Assembly (NCBI GenBank): GCA_016801845.1
Contig: CM028918.1
Coordinates: 16,298,501 to 16,362,500, forward strand
DNA: 64,000 nt
Direction of reading: 5' to 3'
DNA from: Polydactylus sextarius
Lineage: Eukaryota; Chordata; Actinopteri; Polynemidae
Shown: piece by piece, positions 11,316 through 23,528 of the stretch
Layout: each line of letters starts with the position of its first letter
Numbering within the stretch: position 1 is the stretch's first letter
Position numbers and translations under genes: made by a program
The notes under the pieces: model-generated
Databases searched by the model: none
Told to the model about the DNA's origin: nothing
Seen by the model: only the letters and a program-made list of their open reading frames with translations

Positions 11316-11655
11316 AATAATTTAGAAAAACCTGCAAAAAATTAAAACGATAACAGTATACATATATACATATATTTTTCTATACATGTACATATAATGA
11401 GTCATTTTGTGTCATTTTCATATAGGTGGAGATGTACATATGTGTGGCTGTAACAAAGCAACATTGTTCAACTAATATATGCCTTGGTTGTGAAAATATC
11501 TTACTTGTGGCCTGTTCAGCCTATTAAAGCTTATTTCTGATAGTAAACTGGTCGCTTCTACAAACAGAGGTGTGTGTGTTCCATTTGTATGTGTGTGCTG
11601 GTGCAAAATTTGTCTCACCTTGATCCATGTGCGATTGAGCCATCAATCTAGTTTA
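11316..11655. other. Intron 1, no recognised feature
   Basis: AT-rich, with an imperfect TACATA-type stretch around 11355-11400. Nothing else is supported. Confidence 0.6.
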
Positions 11656-12002
11656 TAGAGAACAGAGTGTAAAATGAGGGTAAAGAGAATAGGGGGAGAG
11701 GGATAACATAGTGGGAGAGAGAGAAGTAGGGAAAGGGGAGTGAAACAAAGAGAAGAGTCCAAAAAATCAAAAACAGTTTGGTGAGAGAGCATAGAGGAGA
11801 GGAAATAGACGCAACAACACTGACAGGAAAGTAGAGAAACAAAGAATATGAAATAGAGAGATTGAATATAAAAAAGGATAAAAAATAGGATGAATAAGTG
11901 GCACAAGAGTAGAATGTGATGCAAGAAGACAATGAAATTGAGAGAGACACAAATGGATGAAAGACAAAGAAAAAGAGAGTAATATAAAGTAGGAGGATGG
12001 GG
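11656..12002. repeat. Purine-rich (GA/A) tract
   Basis: About 350 bases strongly biased to purines on the + strand. It produces long Ser/Leu/Phe-rich open frames on the minus strand with no domain, which are composition artefacts. Confidence 0.8.
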
Positions 12003-12015
12003 GTTGGGGCATGTA

Positions 12016-12038
12016 AACAACAACAACAACAACAACAA
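12016..12038. repeat. AAC trinucleotide repeat
   Basis: About seven AAC/CAA units directly after the purine tract. Confidence 0.93.
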
Positions 12039-13838
12039 GAGTGGGACAACAGGGTGCAAATGAACTGGTTTAAAGCAGACAGAAAACAAGCTGTTTTCAC
12101 TGTCGCCAGTCATTTGTGCTTTCTGTGTCATTTCACTACTCGGAGCCAGTTACAAGCAGCTTCTCTTGTCACTGTCTCTGCTCTAGCACAACCTATTCCA
12201 CTGCTTCTGCTGAAATATATGCTGACTTGTTGGATAGAAAGGAAACATACAAGTGGCCACTTAGCAGAGGACAATCTTCCTCATTCTCAGTTTGAAAACA
12301 ATTTGCAATTACTGTTTTTTTTGGCCACTTGAGGGCAGCACAAACAAACTGAGCTCAAAATTGATATATCAACATGAAACAATATCATTTGATGTTGCAA
12401 ATACTTATTTTACATCCAACAGGTATGGAGCACTTGACAAACACAAGTGCAATCTCCACCTTCACACTTTTACCTACTTAGAGAAAGATCAGGCTTTGCA
12501 GCCTCTAAAGGCTCCAGTATGTTCACCAGATAGAGTCTAACTTGGTTTGGCTGCTATTTAGTACTGAGCATATTGCATACAGTGGATTATTGATGCCTTT
12601 TCTCTGAAAACAGCTGTCTGCCATGGCCAAAAATGGCAAACTTCAAAGCTCTCTAAATATAGCTGCAGATTCAAGTGGTCGCTCTGTCTTTCTCTTAATT
12701 TGTGGTCTTCCGGTTTGGTCTTGGTCTACCAGTGGTCTACCTGCATGTATTTGATCTTCCTGCCAGTGAACATATGATGCTCAGATTCACTTGTACTCTA
12801 TGATGTTGAAATGAATCTTAAATAACAGGATGTTGACAGTTATGGCGTCAGGTGGTCGACTCCATGTTGTGATAATTTTTAGATAATTCAACTTGAACGG
12901 CCTTGTTAATGACATGGTTTGACATAAAATTTACTTTGACTTACCATTGGAAACAGTTTGCTTTGTATTCATATAGTTTCATTTATTGGTCAAGAGAATT
13001 GTCCCTGTCAGTTTTACCAAAATCACATATGGATGTTACTGATTGGTTGAGTTATTACGTTAGGTTTATCCTAATTATGCATGTATCATCATAAGTTTTG
13101 AACATAGTACCAGCATCATTGTGTATTTAAAAAGAAAGTGTGAAACATGTTTATAGTTGAAAGTAATGAGAGACTTTGAAATGCTGAAAACAGAAAAAAA
13201 CTGAATTTGGCCTCAAACTGAAAGAATATTAAAAGTGTGTAGCTATGAAATCCTGCCAGCCTTTCAACATCCTACTGTATTTGTCATTTATTTCCATGGT
13301 ATTTTAGTCAAAACTTAATGCAAGTTAAAGTTAAGTCACGCTCTTTTACCAGTGATGTAGGTGAACCTACAGTGGCATTGTGGTGACATTTCAAAGACCC
13401 TCTACTGAGCCAGATTTCTGGGAACTCGTTGTCATTGTCAATCAAAGTCAACAAGGTAAACTTAGTGGATGAGGACCAGTAAGAAAGGGACTTATTTCTA
13501 GTTCTGCCTTTTTAAATCAGCACGGAAGCTGATTCATCTGAGTTCAGAGTTGTCATGCCTCAGACACCAGAGAGTGTCATCTCACTGCTCTTTGTATTTC
13601 TGTTGTAGTTTTCATATTACAGCTGCACTTACTCACCATCAGTGGTGTCACTGCAGTTGCTGTTGTTTAGACTAATAAGCACATATATCCTCTCCATTAA
13701 CAGTTAATCTCCTTGCCAAGAGAGTGAAGAAAGCAATATTACCAGGAGGATTTAAACGAAGTGCTCCTCTGTCTTCCTCCTCCTATTCCTCCTACACAAC
13801 TCCCCTCTGAAAACTCAGATCTTTCATTCTCCTTCTGC

Positions 13839-13839
<1 letters not shown>
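12039..13839. other. Intron 1, no recognised feature
   Basis: Ordinary AT-rich intronic DNA. I saw no exon, transposon or RNA gene. Confidence 0.6.

Positions 13840-13879
<40 letters not shown>
13840..13879. repeat. CA microsatellite
   Basis: Uninterrupted CA dinucleotides. A second imperfect CA/CG run lies at about 14008-14045. Confidence 0.97.
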
Positions 13880-13882
<3 letters not shown>

Positions 13883-14387
13883 CACTGTCATATACACACT
13901 CATTCATACATTATTGTGTATTCCCCAACTGGCCCTGCTGCTGGGGGCCAATAAAGGAAGGGATTAGATTGAAAGCTTTAAACTCTGCACACACCTCCAA
14001 CATGCACGCGTGTGCACACACACGCACACACGCACACATACACAAAAGCCATCAAGACATTTAATAAGGAATCTGGGTGTGTGTTGTTGTGAGTATGTCC
14101 TTGAGTGCATGTGTGTTTTTGCAGAGAGGGCAGACTTCTCTGCCATTATTACTTTTTATTACTTCTCCTGTTTGTTGCTTGATAACCATTAATTCTGTTT
14201 GTGTGTCCCTGTTTGTGTGTCTCTGTGAATGTGTTTGTTATTGCTGTTTCAACATCATTTATTTCATTTCAGTTAATTGCTTGGATTGGAATACCAGAAA
14301 TGAGTTTTCATTGAAAGAGGTTTGATGTTAAGCAAATATGAAAGAGATGGAGTGTGTTGTGTGTTGTGTGTGTGTGTTTGAGAGAGA

Positions 14388-14392
<5 letters not shown>

Positions 14393-14441
<49 letters not shown>
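14393..14441. repeat. GA microsatellite
   Basis: Uninterrupted GA run preceded by a GT-rich stretch. It has triplex-forming potential. Confidence 0.97.
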
Positions 14442-14445
<4 letters not shown>

Positions 14446-14615
14446 CAGTGAGTGTGAGAGAGGGGCAGAGAGAAATGGAGAAAAAGAACGAGGAAATTTT
14501 GTATTTTGTCGCTTCTCTTAAGTTTGTTTTTATTCATGGCTTTTGCAGAGGATGAATTATTGCTCTGCCTCTAGACTGCTTGCTCTGCAGTGTTTGCTAA
14601 ACATCCCCCACCATA

Positions 14616-14639
14616 ACACACACACACACACACACACAC
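14616..14639. repeat. CA microsatellite
   Basis: Short uninterrupted CA run. Confidence 0.95.
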
Positions 14640-14786
14640 CCATGCATGCACATACAGTCCTGGGCATTTATATTCACCAGTGAGGGTAGGTTTGTGGGAG
14701 AAAGTGAGGAATTTTGAACAGTGGTGATTGGATAAACAGTTCCCAGCCTGTTGTCCATTGGGACATATGTATGGATTAGAGACAGA

Positions 14787-14833
14787 GAGGGAGGGAGGGA
14801 GGGAGGGAGGGGGGGGTGGGGGGGGGGGGGGGG
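14787..14833. repeat. GGGA repeat running into poly-G
   Basis: About six GGGA units followed by G runs of 8 and 16 bases split by one T. It has strong potential for a G-quadruplex on the + strand. Confidence 0.92.
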
Positions 14834-15670
14834 ATGATCTATGGCAACAACACCAACAGCACCTGAATTGGTGATGTGTTATTTTTTAAGACCAGGAGAA
14901 CATCCTGCTTTCAGGAATGTGCTGTAGCCTACATGCTAACATGCTATAAACACAGGAATACTGACAGATTTATATTGATTACATCAGTCATTAGCAGTGT
15001 TGAGGACCAATGCAGCTAAAGATGATGTTGATATAAAACAGTACTGGTGATATAGAGGGTGGTGAATGAGTGTTTAAGTGTACGGATGGGTTCATGGATC
15101 CATTCGCTTCCTACTGTCACAACATCAACAACATTCTTATTTTGAAGGTGTGAAGTGAGGAGTGGCTCTTTAAACACTCATTTCTTGTAAAATTCAGGTT
15201 GGCAGACATAACAATTGTAAGGTACCAGTTCTAGTTGTTGTTATTTTTCCACATCAGTTCACCTTGGTGTGAGTAATGTTGCTGGAATCACTTCAGTTTG
15301 CCAGAATTTTCCCAACATAGTAGTGAAACCAGAAGAAAGACATATGCAGAAAGAAATATAGTGTCCATAATATATATATTGAATTTGTGGTGACGTAGTC
15401 TTTTCTAGCTTGTGACCACTGACAGGTTATCAGTCTTTACTGCAGTCATATTTATATTATATTATTTAAGTTTGTTATCACCATCTGACCGTATATGAGT
15501 AGGTCATGACAATACATCAATGATATGTATATGACTGTTTAAGTGTAAATTTCTTGCATCAGTTTTCAGGCTGAGGCATCTCAAATATGCGTGTGAAGGG
15601 TGAAATGTGCATCTGTACAAGGTAACGTTTAAATTACACCCCATCTGTTACCTCATACATATGCATGCAG

Positions 15671-15671
<1 letters not shown>
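14834..15671. other. Intron 1, no recognised feature
   Basis: AT-rich intronic sequence. Nothing identified. Confidence 0.6.

Positions 15672-15717
<46 letters not shown>
15672..15717. repeat. CA microsatellite
   Basis: Uninterrupted CA run of about 45 bases. Confidence 0.97.
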
Positions 15718-15718
<1 letters not shown>

Positions 15719-15855
15719 GACTGGCCTTGGTTGTTTTTCTCTACAGTTTTCAGCTCAGTTGAACACAGACAGAACGGCTTGCAGAGCTGAAAATGAAAAT
15801 ACTTCAAAATTCAAGGAGAATTTAAGATGTAAACACCTACAAACACACACACATA

Positions 15856-15858
<3 letters not shown>

Positions 15859-15923
<65 letters not shown>
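15859..15923. repeat. CA microsatellite
   Basis: Uninterrupted run of about 65 bases, preceded by imperfect CA from 15842. It gives a spurious His/Thr open frame. Confidence 0.97.
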
Positions 15924-15925
<2 letters not shown>

Positions 15926-17502
15926 GAGTTCCTCCTCTCTCTCTCTGCATTTATCACCTCCTCCCTCTGTGTGCTTTATGGCGGATGCTTTTGTCCCCAG
16001 CTCTTTGCTGTATCATGAATATGCAATGTGATCCTCTCTTGATCCCTGTGGGGAAACTCTACCTCATCTCTGCTCTGCCGCCTCCACAGGGAGGTTAGGG
16101 GGTCAGAGGTCAGTTTCAGATACAGAGCAGTTACAACCTGGAGCTGGTCCAGATTCAGGACCGGGCTTCACTGCATTCCTTCTGGACTCTGTGTCTCAGT
16201 TGAAGAGGAGGCGAGTTGGATTTGTTGTGCTTATTTTCAGTGACTTTTTTTCTGAATAGAACTGATGTACAGTCATGTGACTAAACCTAGTGCATGTTTG
16301 ATCAATGTATGAACCATTTCTGTGCTTTTACAGTGAAGACAAGTGTTGTAGCTCTTTCCTGCCATCGTGCTTTTAGATATAGAGATAGAGAGCTCACACA
16401 CACATACTCACTCACACATACATATGATACATACCACTCAACAGCTGTCAGACCAATTCCACTCCCGTCCCTGTGCTCCAGTGATTCATTGCACTGCTGG
16501 TAGATTTCATGTTCACTGGAGAGTTTTGTGTCTGCATTATGACATATGATTTGGTTTTGTATGTGCGAGGATTTAATTGCATGAGTGTGTTTTGGTCTTT
16601 TTTTTCTCACACCATCCACAGACACAAGGCTCCTTCAGCATGTTAGTGTCTGATTTACAAGATGTCTGAAGATTAGGCAAATGAAACCAATTGTAAATGA
16701 AAAAGCATTGGTGTGGTTTGTAATTTCTGCACATGATGAGCCAACAACAAAGACGCATCATGTCAGTCTTTAATTTCCTGTTCTGTTCTGTGATTGCGTG
16801 GCTGCTGTGTATAAGACACACACACAAAAAGATTAATATTGAACCAGGACTCCATCTGATGATTATTGTTATTTGAAGAATCGCTCAAATGATAAATCAA
16901 TCATCAAAACTGTGCGAAAACATGTAAAATGTGTGGCGTAATGTTAGTTCAATTATCTTAGACCAAATTAGACTGCCAAGTCACAATGACAGACAGGTTT
17001 TGTTTTTTTGCTTTTGTTTTTTTTTGGCTTGCCATGCTTTCCTTGTCATTGTTTGAAACCAAACAAGAAGTCAGTGACATTGCTTATAATGTGAGATTTC
17101 TCTTCCTCTGGCCCAGTATTATTGTCAGAAACATTCAGTGTTGTAGACTCCATCCTCATACATCACGAGCCAGTGGTTAGTTTCACCACAGAAGCTGAGA
17201 TTTATTGGGAACCGGAGCCCAAAAACCAAAACTAGAACTCGGTTCCTTTGGTCCAAATGCAGATAAAGTTCCAGAGGTTCCAATAAGGCTCAAGGAAATC
17301 ATCCAGCATTCCAAATGGGCAAATCATACAGCAGTACACAAGAGCATCACTGTGTTCGGTTGTGTGTGCTTGTGTGTGTGTTTGTTAGGGCCATAGACAG
17401 AGATGTATGAGCTGGAACAGAAAACAATGTAGAAACCAAACAAGCACTGGTGCTGCAGGGAGAGATCTATACACACCCTTAATTGATGACTGAGCAGTGT
17501 GA
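15924..17502. other. Intron 1, no clear feature
   Basis: Mixed intronic DNA. A piece near 17195-17300 (GGGAACCGGAGCCC, then ACTCGGTTCC) resembles repeat sequence, but I could not place it in a family. Confidence 0.5.
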
Positions 17503-17531
17503 GTATATATACACCGGTGTGTGTGTGTGTT

Positions 17532-17600
<69 letters not shown>

Positions 17601-17617
17601 CAGTATATATATGTGTG
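17503..17617. repeat. Palindromic compound microsatellite GT-TA-CA
   Basis: Order: TATATATACACCGG, a GT run (17517-17538), a TA run (about 17539-17587), a CA run (17588-17600), then CCAGTATATATATGTG. The GT and CA arms are complementary, and the outer TATATATACACCGG and CCAGTATATATA also pair, so the whole block can fold into one long hairpin or cruciform. Confidence 0.9.
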
Positions 17618-17639
17618 CATTTGTGTAAGAGACAGTGTT

Positions 17640-17683
17640 GAAGGAAGAAGAGGGCGAGAAAAAGGAGAAGGTGTTTACCTCGA

Positions 17684-17714
<31 letters not shown>

Positions 17715-18045
17715 GTTATTGACGGAGCCGTGCTCTCCCCAGACCTGAGCTCAATAAGCCCTGACTTCAAACAAACAGCACCCACTTCGCACAGGAGGAA
17801 GGAAAGGCGAGGAGGTAAAATAAATGAGGGGAAAAGGGAGGAGAGAGGAGCCAGGCTGTGTAGAATAACTGAGGAGGAGAGGTGATGATGGGGAGAGACA
17901 TCAGAGATAGACAGAAATGGAGAGGGAGAGAGAGAGAGGAAGGATGAAAATAGAGTTAAGGGGGGCGAAGGAGAAGAAGAAACAGGCGATGAGATGATGA
18001 GGAAAAGACAGCGAGGAGAGAAGGAGGAGGAATGAGAAAAATAAT
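17640..18045. repeat. Purine-rich tract with GT microsatellite
   Basis: GA-rich on the + strand, interrupted by a GT run (17684-17716) and about 100 bases of mixed sequence (17717-17800). The open frames of 127-128 residues on both strands are compositional. Confidence 0.75.
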
Positions 18046-20356
18046 TTACTACACACACCTGATGTGACCACGGCTTAGTTTTTTAATCTTACATTAATCT
18101 TACATGGGCAATGATGTGTTCAAGCACAGAACAGAGATTTATATTGCTGTGTTCAGTCTCACATACCAACAAGCAACTACAGAAAAATCCACTCTGATCC
18201 AAACTGTTTTACACCACTTTATGGCAGCGTGTGCTCACAGACACACAGGTCAGAAGTCTGGTTGTGTCAGTAGGTGTCAGGTGACTTAAAGCTTCCCTAA
18301 GTGGTTCTGTCTCAGAGACATTCACAATGTTTCTTGTCTTGATTTGTGTGATATTTTTACTTACTGATCATGTAGTGTCACATGGTGAATTTGGTAAATG
18401 TATGCAGTGGCTCCTCTGTTTCTCATAACACCCTTCTCTAAGTTTGAATCTCTGTCTTAGTACATTTGAACACCTGCAGATGGTTTCACACTGTTCTGTT
18501 GATGGACCGTTAATGATGATAATTGATACAAAGTCAGGGAACAATCGCACCACTAATTGATGTAAACATGGATGAACATGTAGGCAAACTTAACAATAGA
18601 CACAGGGGCAGGGTTCTGTTAATGTCTTAATACAAACTGCTGAGGCAGAGCCTGCTAAGAAAACTAGTTACAAAAATATCCGTGAGGCATTATGGTCCAT
18701 GTAAACAGCGAAAAATCATGATGAGGCATAAAAGATTAATATGTTTCTGTATCTCACTTTCAGACATGTCTATCCTTGAACACAATATCAGTCTCTCTTG
18801 TATTTGCATACATTTTCACAAATTAATTATCATTACCAAGAGACATCAGACTCTATTTTCTTTAGATCAAGATTTAATAACCCCATTGTCTCAAGAGAGC
18901 AAAGCACAGAAGCCAGAAGTGAAAACGAACTTTGAATTTTATCTCATAGAAATGCGCTGTGCAGTTTCTGGCTGATTAAAGTCAAATGTGAAGCATTGAT
19001 CAGTCACTTCCTGTGACTGCGCCTCCGATACTTTGGTCTGGTTTTCCTTCAGCGAGCAAGGACTACAAAGGACGGCACCACCCCGAGCTGTTCTGATGTT
19101 GATCTGAAGATCTTAAATCACCATCTCACAGGAATAGTTTTCAGTTTCAAGAGGTAATGAGATAGTCAGTTGTGACCCGGAGATAACAGAAGTTTGATAC
19201 GTGGTTGTGAAAAAAAAACCTAATTGGCAAGCTTGAGATAACAGGATTAGAAAAAAGTTAGCAAATTACCTCTCACTATGAATCAGTTAGAGAACCGTGC
19301 AGATCGTTCTGTTTTTAAACATGGGTGTCTGTACCTGTCTGGGTTGCAACTAATTCCACCTCCTTGTTTTGTTTGTTTTTTTGTTTTACCCTGTGTAATC
19401 TGTCTTTCTGTCTGGCTGCTTAAGTCGTGTTTTTTTTATTTTCATTGTCAGTCTGTGATGCATTATGGTTAATCTGCAGCTGAAAATGCATATTCATACT
19501 GATGTCTCATCTCTCAGATGTGATGAATAAATATTCAGCATCTTCAGCATATCTTCATCTTCTACCGCTTTATTTCATCTGTCAATTACTTTTCTTTTTA
19601 GCTAGAAGGTAATCTCGAGATCTAAAGCTATTTATTTTTTAAGAATGAATCTGCACTGACAGAAGAAGAGGAGGTAAAGTAAGAAAAAGGAAACAAGCAC
19701 TAAAAAGGTATCGCAGTATTGATAAAACACAACGAGGGACAAAAAAAAAATCTCTGACGTAATTTACACTCAGCAGCCTCGCCACCTCAATCCCACCTCT
19801 GCAACTGCAGTGAGATAATTCTGAAACTGGAGGAGATGAAGGATGATATTCCTCTTACCTACGCAACAATACCACTGATAACTGCCATCTCGCTGGATTT
19901 AATTTAAGAAGAGCTAATTCAAGAAGAAATCTAAAATAATGGAGATATCACGCTTGTTTTGCTGCTTTGTTACAGTTGTTACAGAGGTGATACATCACAA
20001 TATAATAGAGGTTTTGACGTGTGTATTTGTGTGAACAGGGAGAGGTCATTGTTCATATGGTGCACATGAACAGGGAATAAAAAAAGAGGATGCACGCACT
20101 CACGCACACACTCCACACATGATTTATGCCCTGGATATAATGGGTAATTCATCATCTGACTGGGCACATATTAAGGTGAAGGAGACAGTAAGAGAGAAAG
20201 CTTAGTGGTATGTGGTTTATCAGCAGTAACACACCAACAAATTTAAAACTTGATTTATAATGAATCTTTTTCTAAAACTTTGCACTTTTCTCAAACTCTG
20301 TTTTCAGTCATGTTGTGCTTTTGCATGCACTGATCTGTGTCTATGGGCCACCGTCC
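18046..20356. other. Intron 1, no recognised feature
   Basis: Ordinary intronic DNA. The open frames are short and lack domains. No transposon was identified. Confidence 0.55.
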
Positions 20357-20378
20357 AAAAAAAAAAAAAAAAAAAAAA
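20357..20378. repeat. Poly-A run
   Basis: A uniform run of about 22 A. It could be the tail of an old retroposon, but I see no recognisable body to its left. Confidence 0.9.
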
Positions 20379-21149
20379 GTGAAGATGAGAAGATATCGTT
20401 TTTCACCTTCTAGACCTGTAGCAGATGTGGCAACATGTGCACACTAGTCTGCATTAATTCGCATATTTAAGATGACTCAGCAGGGTGTGGAGGTTGGCAG
20501 CTCTGTCCTCAGCCTCCACGTGTCCTCATGGACAGTTGCTCCTGATGTGTGAACTCTTGTCCTGCAGGGACACACACTGTTGTAAGTGGGTAAAGAAATG
20601 ACACCAAAGACAATTCGATAGGTCCTCACAAGCTTAGACAAACCTGACTGTCTTTCCCATTCACACAATTGCAGTACTCTCATTAGCAGCGGGTGTGTTC
20701 AGGCGCTAATGTCTCACTCTTACAGTTCGTAGCTTCTGTGCGTGAATCACTCTGACAACCAGGTGACACACTGAAATGATTAATATTAAATACTGCTGAT
20801 AATGGCACTGACACTGATTACCAATACAAGGTAACGACACTGAAATAGATTTAGATGCTAATGCTGTTCTGATAGTGTCCCTGCCACTAAACACAATGAC
20901 CAGCACAGCAGCCACTGCTGTTACGACTATTACAAATACTGCTATCACCTTTAGGGAGTAGCACTACTGCAATATTATGACATTTTGTTTTGCTATTAAG
21001 CCAAATTAATTTTTGATGCAAGACGCCAATTTGCGTTGTGATTTATTGCTCAGGTTCTCATTTCTCTCATTGATAACACTGTTATGGCTGTGGAGCTACA
21101 CAAGTAGCCACTATCGGTACCACGCTGAGGTATAACTGAACCTTTACTG

Positions 21150-21480
21150 CCACAACATTAAAACCACCTGTCTTATACTGTGTAAGTCCCCATTGATAAT
21201 GCTGAAACAGCTTTGATTTGTTAACAGAGGACTTCTGGGTGTGTCCTGTGGCATTTGGGGTGTGGGGACCTTCATGGTCCTGGTTTGTTCAGTCGCATCA
21301 CACAGATGCTAAATTAGGGTCAAGATCTGGGCTGTTTGGTAGGTGAGTCGAAACCTTCAAAGTCCTCAAACCCATCAAAGTCATTTCTTAGTAGTGGTAT
21401 TAATATTGTCCTACTGGAGGAAGCTGCTGCCGTCATTGACATCCATTGCAATGGAGAAATGTGTCTTGTTTGTGGGTAGA
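21150..21480 (-). mobile_element. Tc1/mariner transposase fossil (C-terminal part)
   Basis: The + strand reads CACAACATTAAAACCACCTG followed by TACTGTGTAAGTCCCC, the usual 3' flank of a fish Tc1-like ORF in reverse orientation. On the minus strand, about 21460-21320 gives pieces equivalent to the region before and including the conserved PP-N-SPDLNP block, here decayed to DSPTKQPRS then a stop. It is a dead, truncated copy with stops and indels. The N-terminal half is not visible. Confidence 0.65.
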
Positions 21481-21760
21481 TTGTGGATAACAAAGTCAAT
21501 TCCTGATGGATTAATATTAGAATTTCTAGAATTACACATGACAGTATGTTGACTATTATTAAGATGTTTGGTTTGAAGTGGTCTGAGGGATTGAAACCAA
21601 CAACCTTCCTCATGCAACATCTGCAGCTTTTAAGAGATAAATTACCTCCAGTTGTGTTTCCTGTCCTTCATACCTCACTCTGTCTCACCTCACTCTTTTT
21701 ACCTCTACTGTCTTTCTCCAACGTGAGCTGTCAGAAAGTATGCGACGGCCGTGACACCCT

Positions 21761-21764
<4 letters not shown>

Positions 21765-21791
<27 letters not shown>
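21765..21791. repeat. GT microsatellite
   Basis: Short uninterrupted GT run. Confidence 0.93.
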
Positions 21792-21793
<2 letters not shown>

Positions 21794-21891
21794 ACTTCAG
21801 CTTTCTCATTATGATTCTAAATGTATCGGTCTGTCTCGTCTGGATGAATTAATAGGTTCCTTGGTGGCTTGGCTCAACACGCTCTCTTTCT

Positions 21892-21934
21892 CGCACGCGC
21901 GCACACACACGCACACACATACACACACACACAC
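21892..21934. repeat. CA/CG microsatellite
   Basis: CA run with G and T interruptions, preceded by CGCGCG. Confidence 0.9.
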
Positions 21935-22189
21935 TTGCCAACAGTATGTCCAGTGGTTCGTGCCTCAGTTTTGTTAATTGAATGTCTGTGTTCATGTAAG
22001 CGGCCGTGAGAGGCACAGAGAAGATGCCACGGTGCATTAGGAAGACGAGCCGTGTGTGTGTGTGTGTTTGCATGTGTTTGGTAAATAGGATAGAATCCAG
22101 AGGACCTTGAACGTAGCCACTCTTGAGCTCCTAGCGAGACGAGACGAGACATAAACAAATCTTACAGAGAGGTGAAAAGGCTGCAGGTT

Positions 22190-22216
22190 TGTGTGTGTGT
22201 GTGTGTGTGTGTGTGT
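22190..22216. repeat. GT microsatellite
   Basis: Short GT run just left of the long pyrimidine tract. A smaller one lies at 22052-22068. Confidence 0.93.
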
Positions 22217-22257
22217 TTGTGTGAGAACCACGGACAAGCTTAATCGCACCCTACCCT

Positions 22258-22858
22258 TGTTGTCTCATTTCCTCTCTTGTCTCATCTCCTCTCTCCACTT
22301 CTCTTTTTCTCTTTGCCTTTCTTTGTATCCCTCAACTGCTTCCTCTTTCTTAACTTCCTTCTCTTCATTTACCACCTCTGCTCTTCCCTTCGCTCTTTTC
22401 TTTCTTTTTCTCTCTTTACTCCGTCAAGTCTTATGTTGTTTCATCTCCTCTTCCTCCTCTTGAAAACTCATCTGCATCGCCATTGTTTTTCTTCTCTCCA
22501 CTCTCTTTGCTCATGTCTTCCTCACAACATCTTCACTTTGATTCTTTCTCCTACTTTTTGCCCAGTTCTTCACTATTTTTTGGCTATTTCCCTTATCTCA
22601 CCATCTCTTTATCTTCTCTATCATCTGTCTTCTTCCCTTTTTAAACTTTGGCTTAGGATTTTTCTCTCCATCCCTTCATCTCATCTATCTATCCTTCACT
22701 TTCTTCATTTCACTCCTCCTCTGGCCTCCTTACCCCACCTTCATTCCCTCTGTACTTCCATTGTTCTCTCCCTTGCTTCTCTTTCCCTTCCTCTTTTCCT
22801 CCTTTTACCCATTCCCTCCGTTCTTCCCTCCCTCCCTCCCTTGTTCTTCAAGCTCCGT
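22258..22858. repeat. 600-base pyrimidine (CT-rich) tract
   Basis: Very few purines on the + strand for about 600 bases. The sequence is irregular, not a pure microsatellite. It yields a 236-codon open frame (22277-22987) rich in Ser, Leu and Phe with no domain, which is explained by composition. A purine tract of GGA/GAA (22989-23049) follows about 130 bases later. Confidence 0.88.
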
Positions 22859-22988
22859 TGTTACAGCCACCAGGGGAAGAACTGGCAACACAGAAACACA
22901 CACACACACAAAAAGAGCCTGACTCCCAGCCCTCTAATGGCCCCATTTAGACAATGTGTCGCATCAGCAAGTCGTATGGCTGAATAAT

Positions 22989-23049
22989 GAGGAGAGAAGA
23001 AGGAGGAGGAGGAAGAGGAGGAGGAGAGAAGAAGAAGATGAGGAGGAGT
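22989..23049. repeat. GGA/GAA purine tract
   Basis: Imperfect GGA and GAA units. It is complementary in type to the preceding pyrimidine tract. Confidence 0.9.
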
Positions 23050-23128
23050 GTCATTCTTTTTTGCATCCCTCCATCCAGACCGCTGCCTCCCCATAAATGT
23101 TGTGCTGTTAGACACACCATCAGTGATT

Positions 23129-23166
23129 TGACCCTGTGTATGTGTATGTGTGTGTGTGTGTGTGTT
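23129..23166. repeat. GT microsatellite
   Basis: Imperfect GT/GTAT run ending in pure GT. Confidence 0.9.
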
Positions 23167-23378
23167 CATTCATCTCCCCAATGTGCCAGAGCGTGTGGTC
23201 GTTTGGGAGAAATATTGCCTCTGGTGTTTTTGCTGAAGCTCCTGTGTTATGTTTATGATAGGGCAAAAAGAGAGAGAGAATGATAATAATGAATGTTCTT
23301 TATATCTCTTTCTCGCAAAGCAGCGTCCTCTCTCTCTCTCTCTCACGTATTACACAAACACACTGCAACACACACACT

Positions 23379-23409
23379 CTGTTTGAGTGTGTAACACACA
23401 CTCAAACAG
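23379..23409. repeat. Perfect 14-bp hairpin
   Basis: CTGTTTGAGTGTGT, a 3-base loop, then ACACACTCAAACAG. It lies inside a CA-rich area that also holds two near-copies of CTCATAAATGATA (about 23441 and 23561). Confidence 0.92.
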
Positions 23410-23475
23410 CCTTTCAAATGATACCTGCAAGCGCACACACTCATAAATGATACACACGCAGTCCCTCCATTGTTA

Positions 23476-23478
<3 letters not shown>

Positions 23479-23524
<46 letters not shown>
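23479..23524. repeat. CA microsatellite
   Basis: Uninterrupted CA run of about 45 bases. Confidence 0.97.

Positions 23525-23528
<4 letters not shown>

Noticed and set aside
11643..12131. 162- and 150-codon open frames on the minus strand
   Set aside because: Both read the complement of a purine tract. They are hydrophobic by composition, overlapping and unsupported.
13840..13879. Evenly spaced repeats considered as CRISPR-like
   Set aside because: They are pure dinucleotide microsatellites with no spacers, in a eukaryotic intron.
15759..16031. His/Thr-rich 90-codon frame
   Set aside because: Translation of a CA microsatellite. Similar CA/GT frames at 5303-5491, 6009-6610, 40000-40132 and 60746-61132 were rejected for the same reason.
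17499..18058. Open frames of 127-128 codons on both strands
   Set aside because: Built from dinucleotide repeats (Tyr-Ile, Val-Cys, Thr-His) and a GA tract.
22277..22987. 236-codon open frame on the + strand
   Set aside because: It lies wholly in the pyrimidine tract, is made of Ser/Leu/Phe/Pro, and has no domain. Low purine content removes stop codons.
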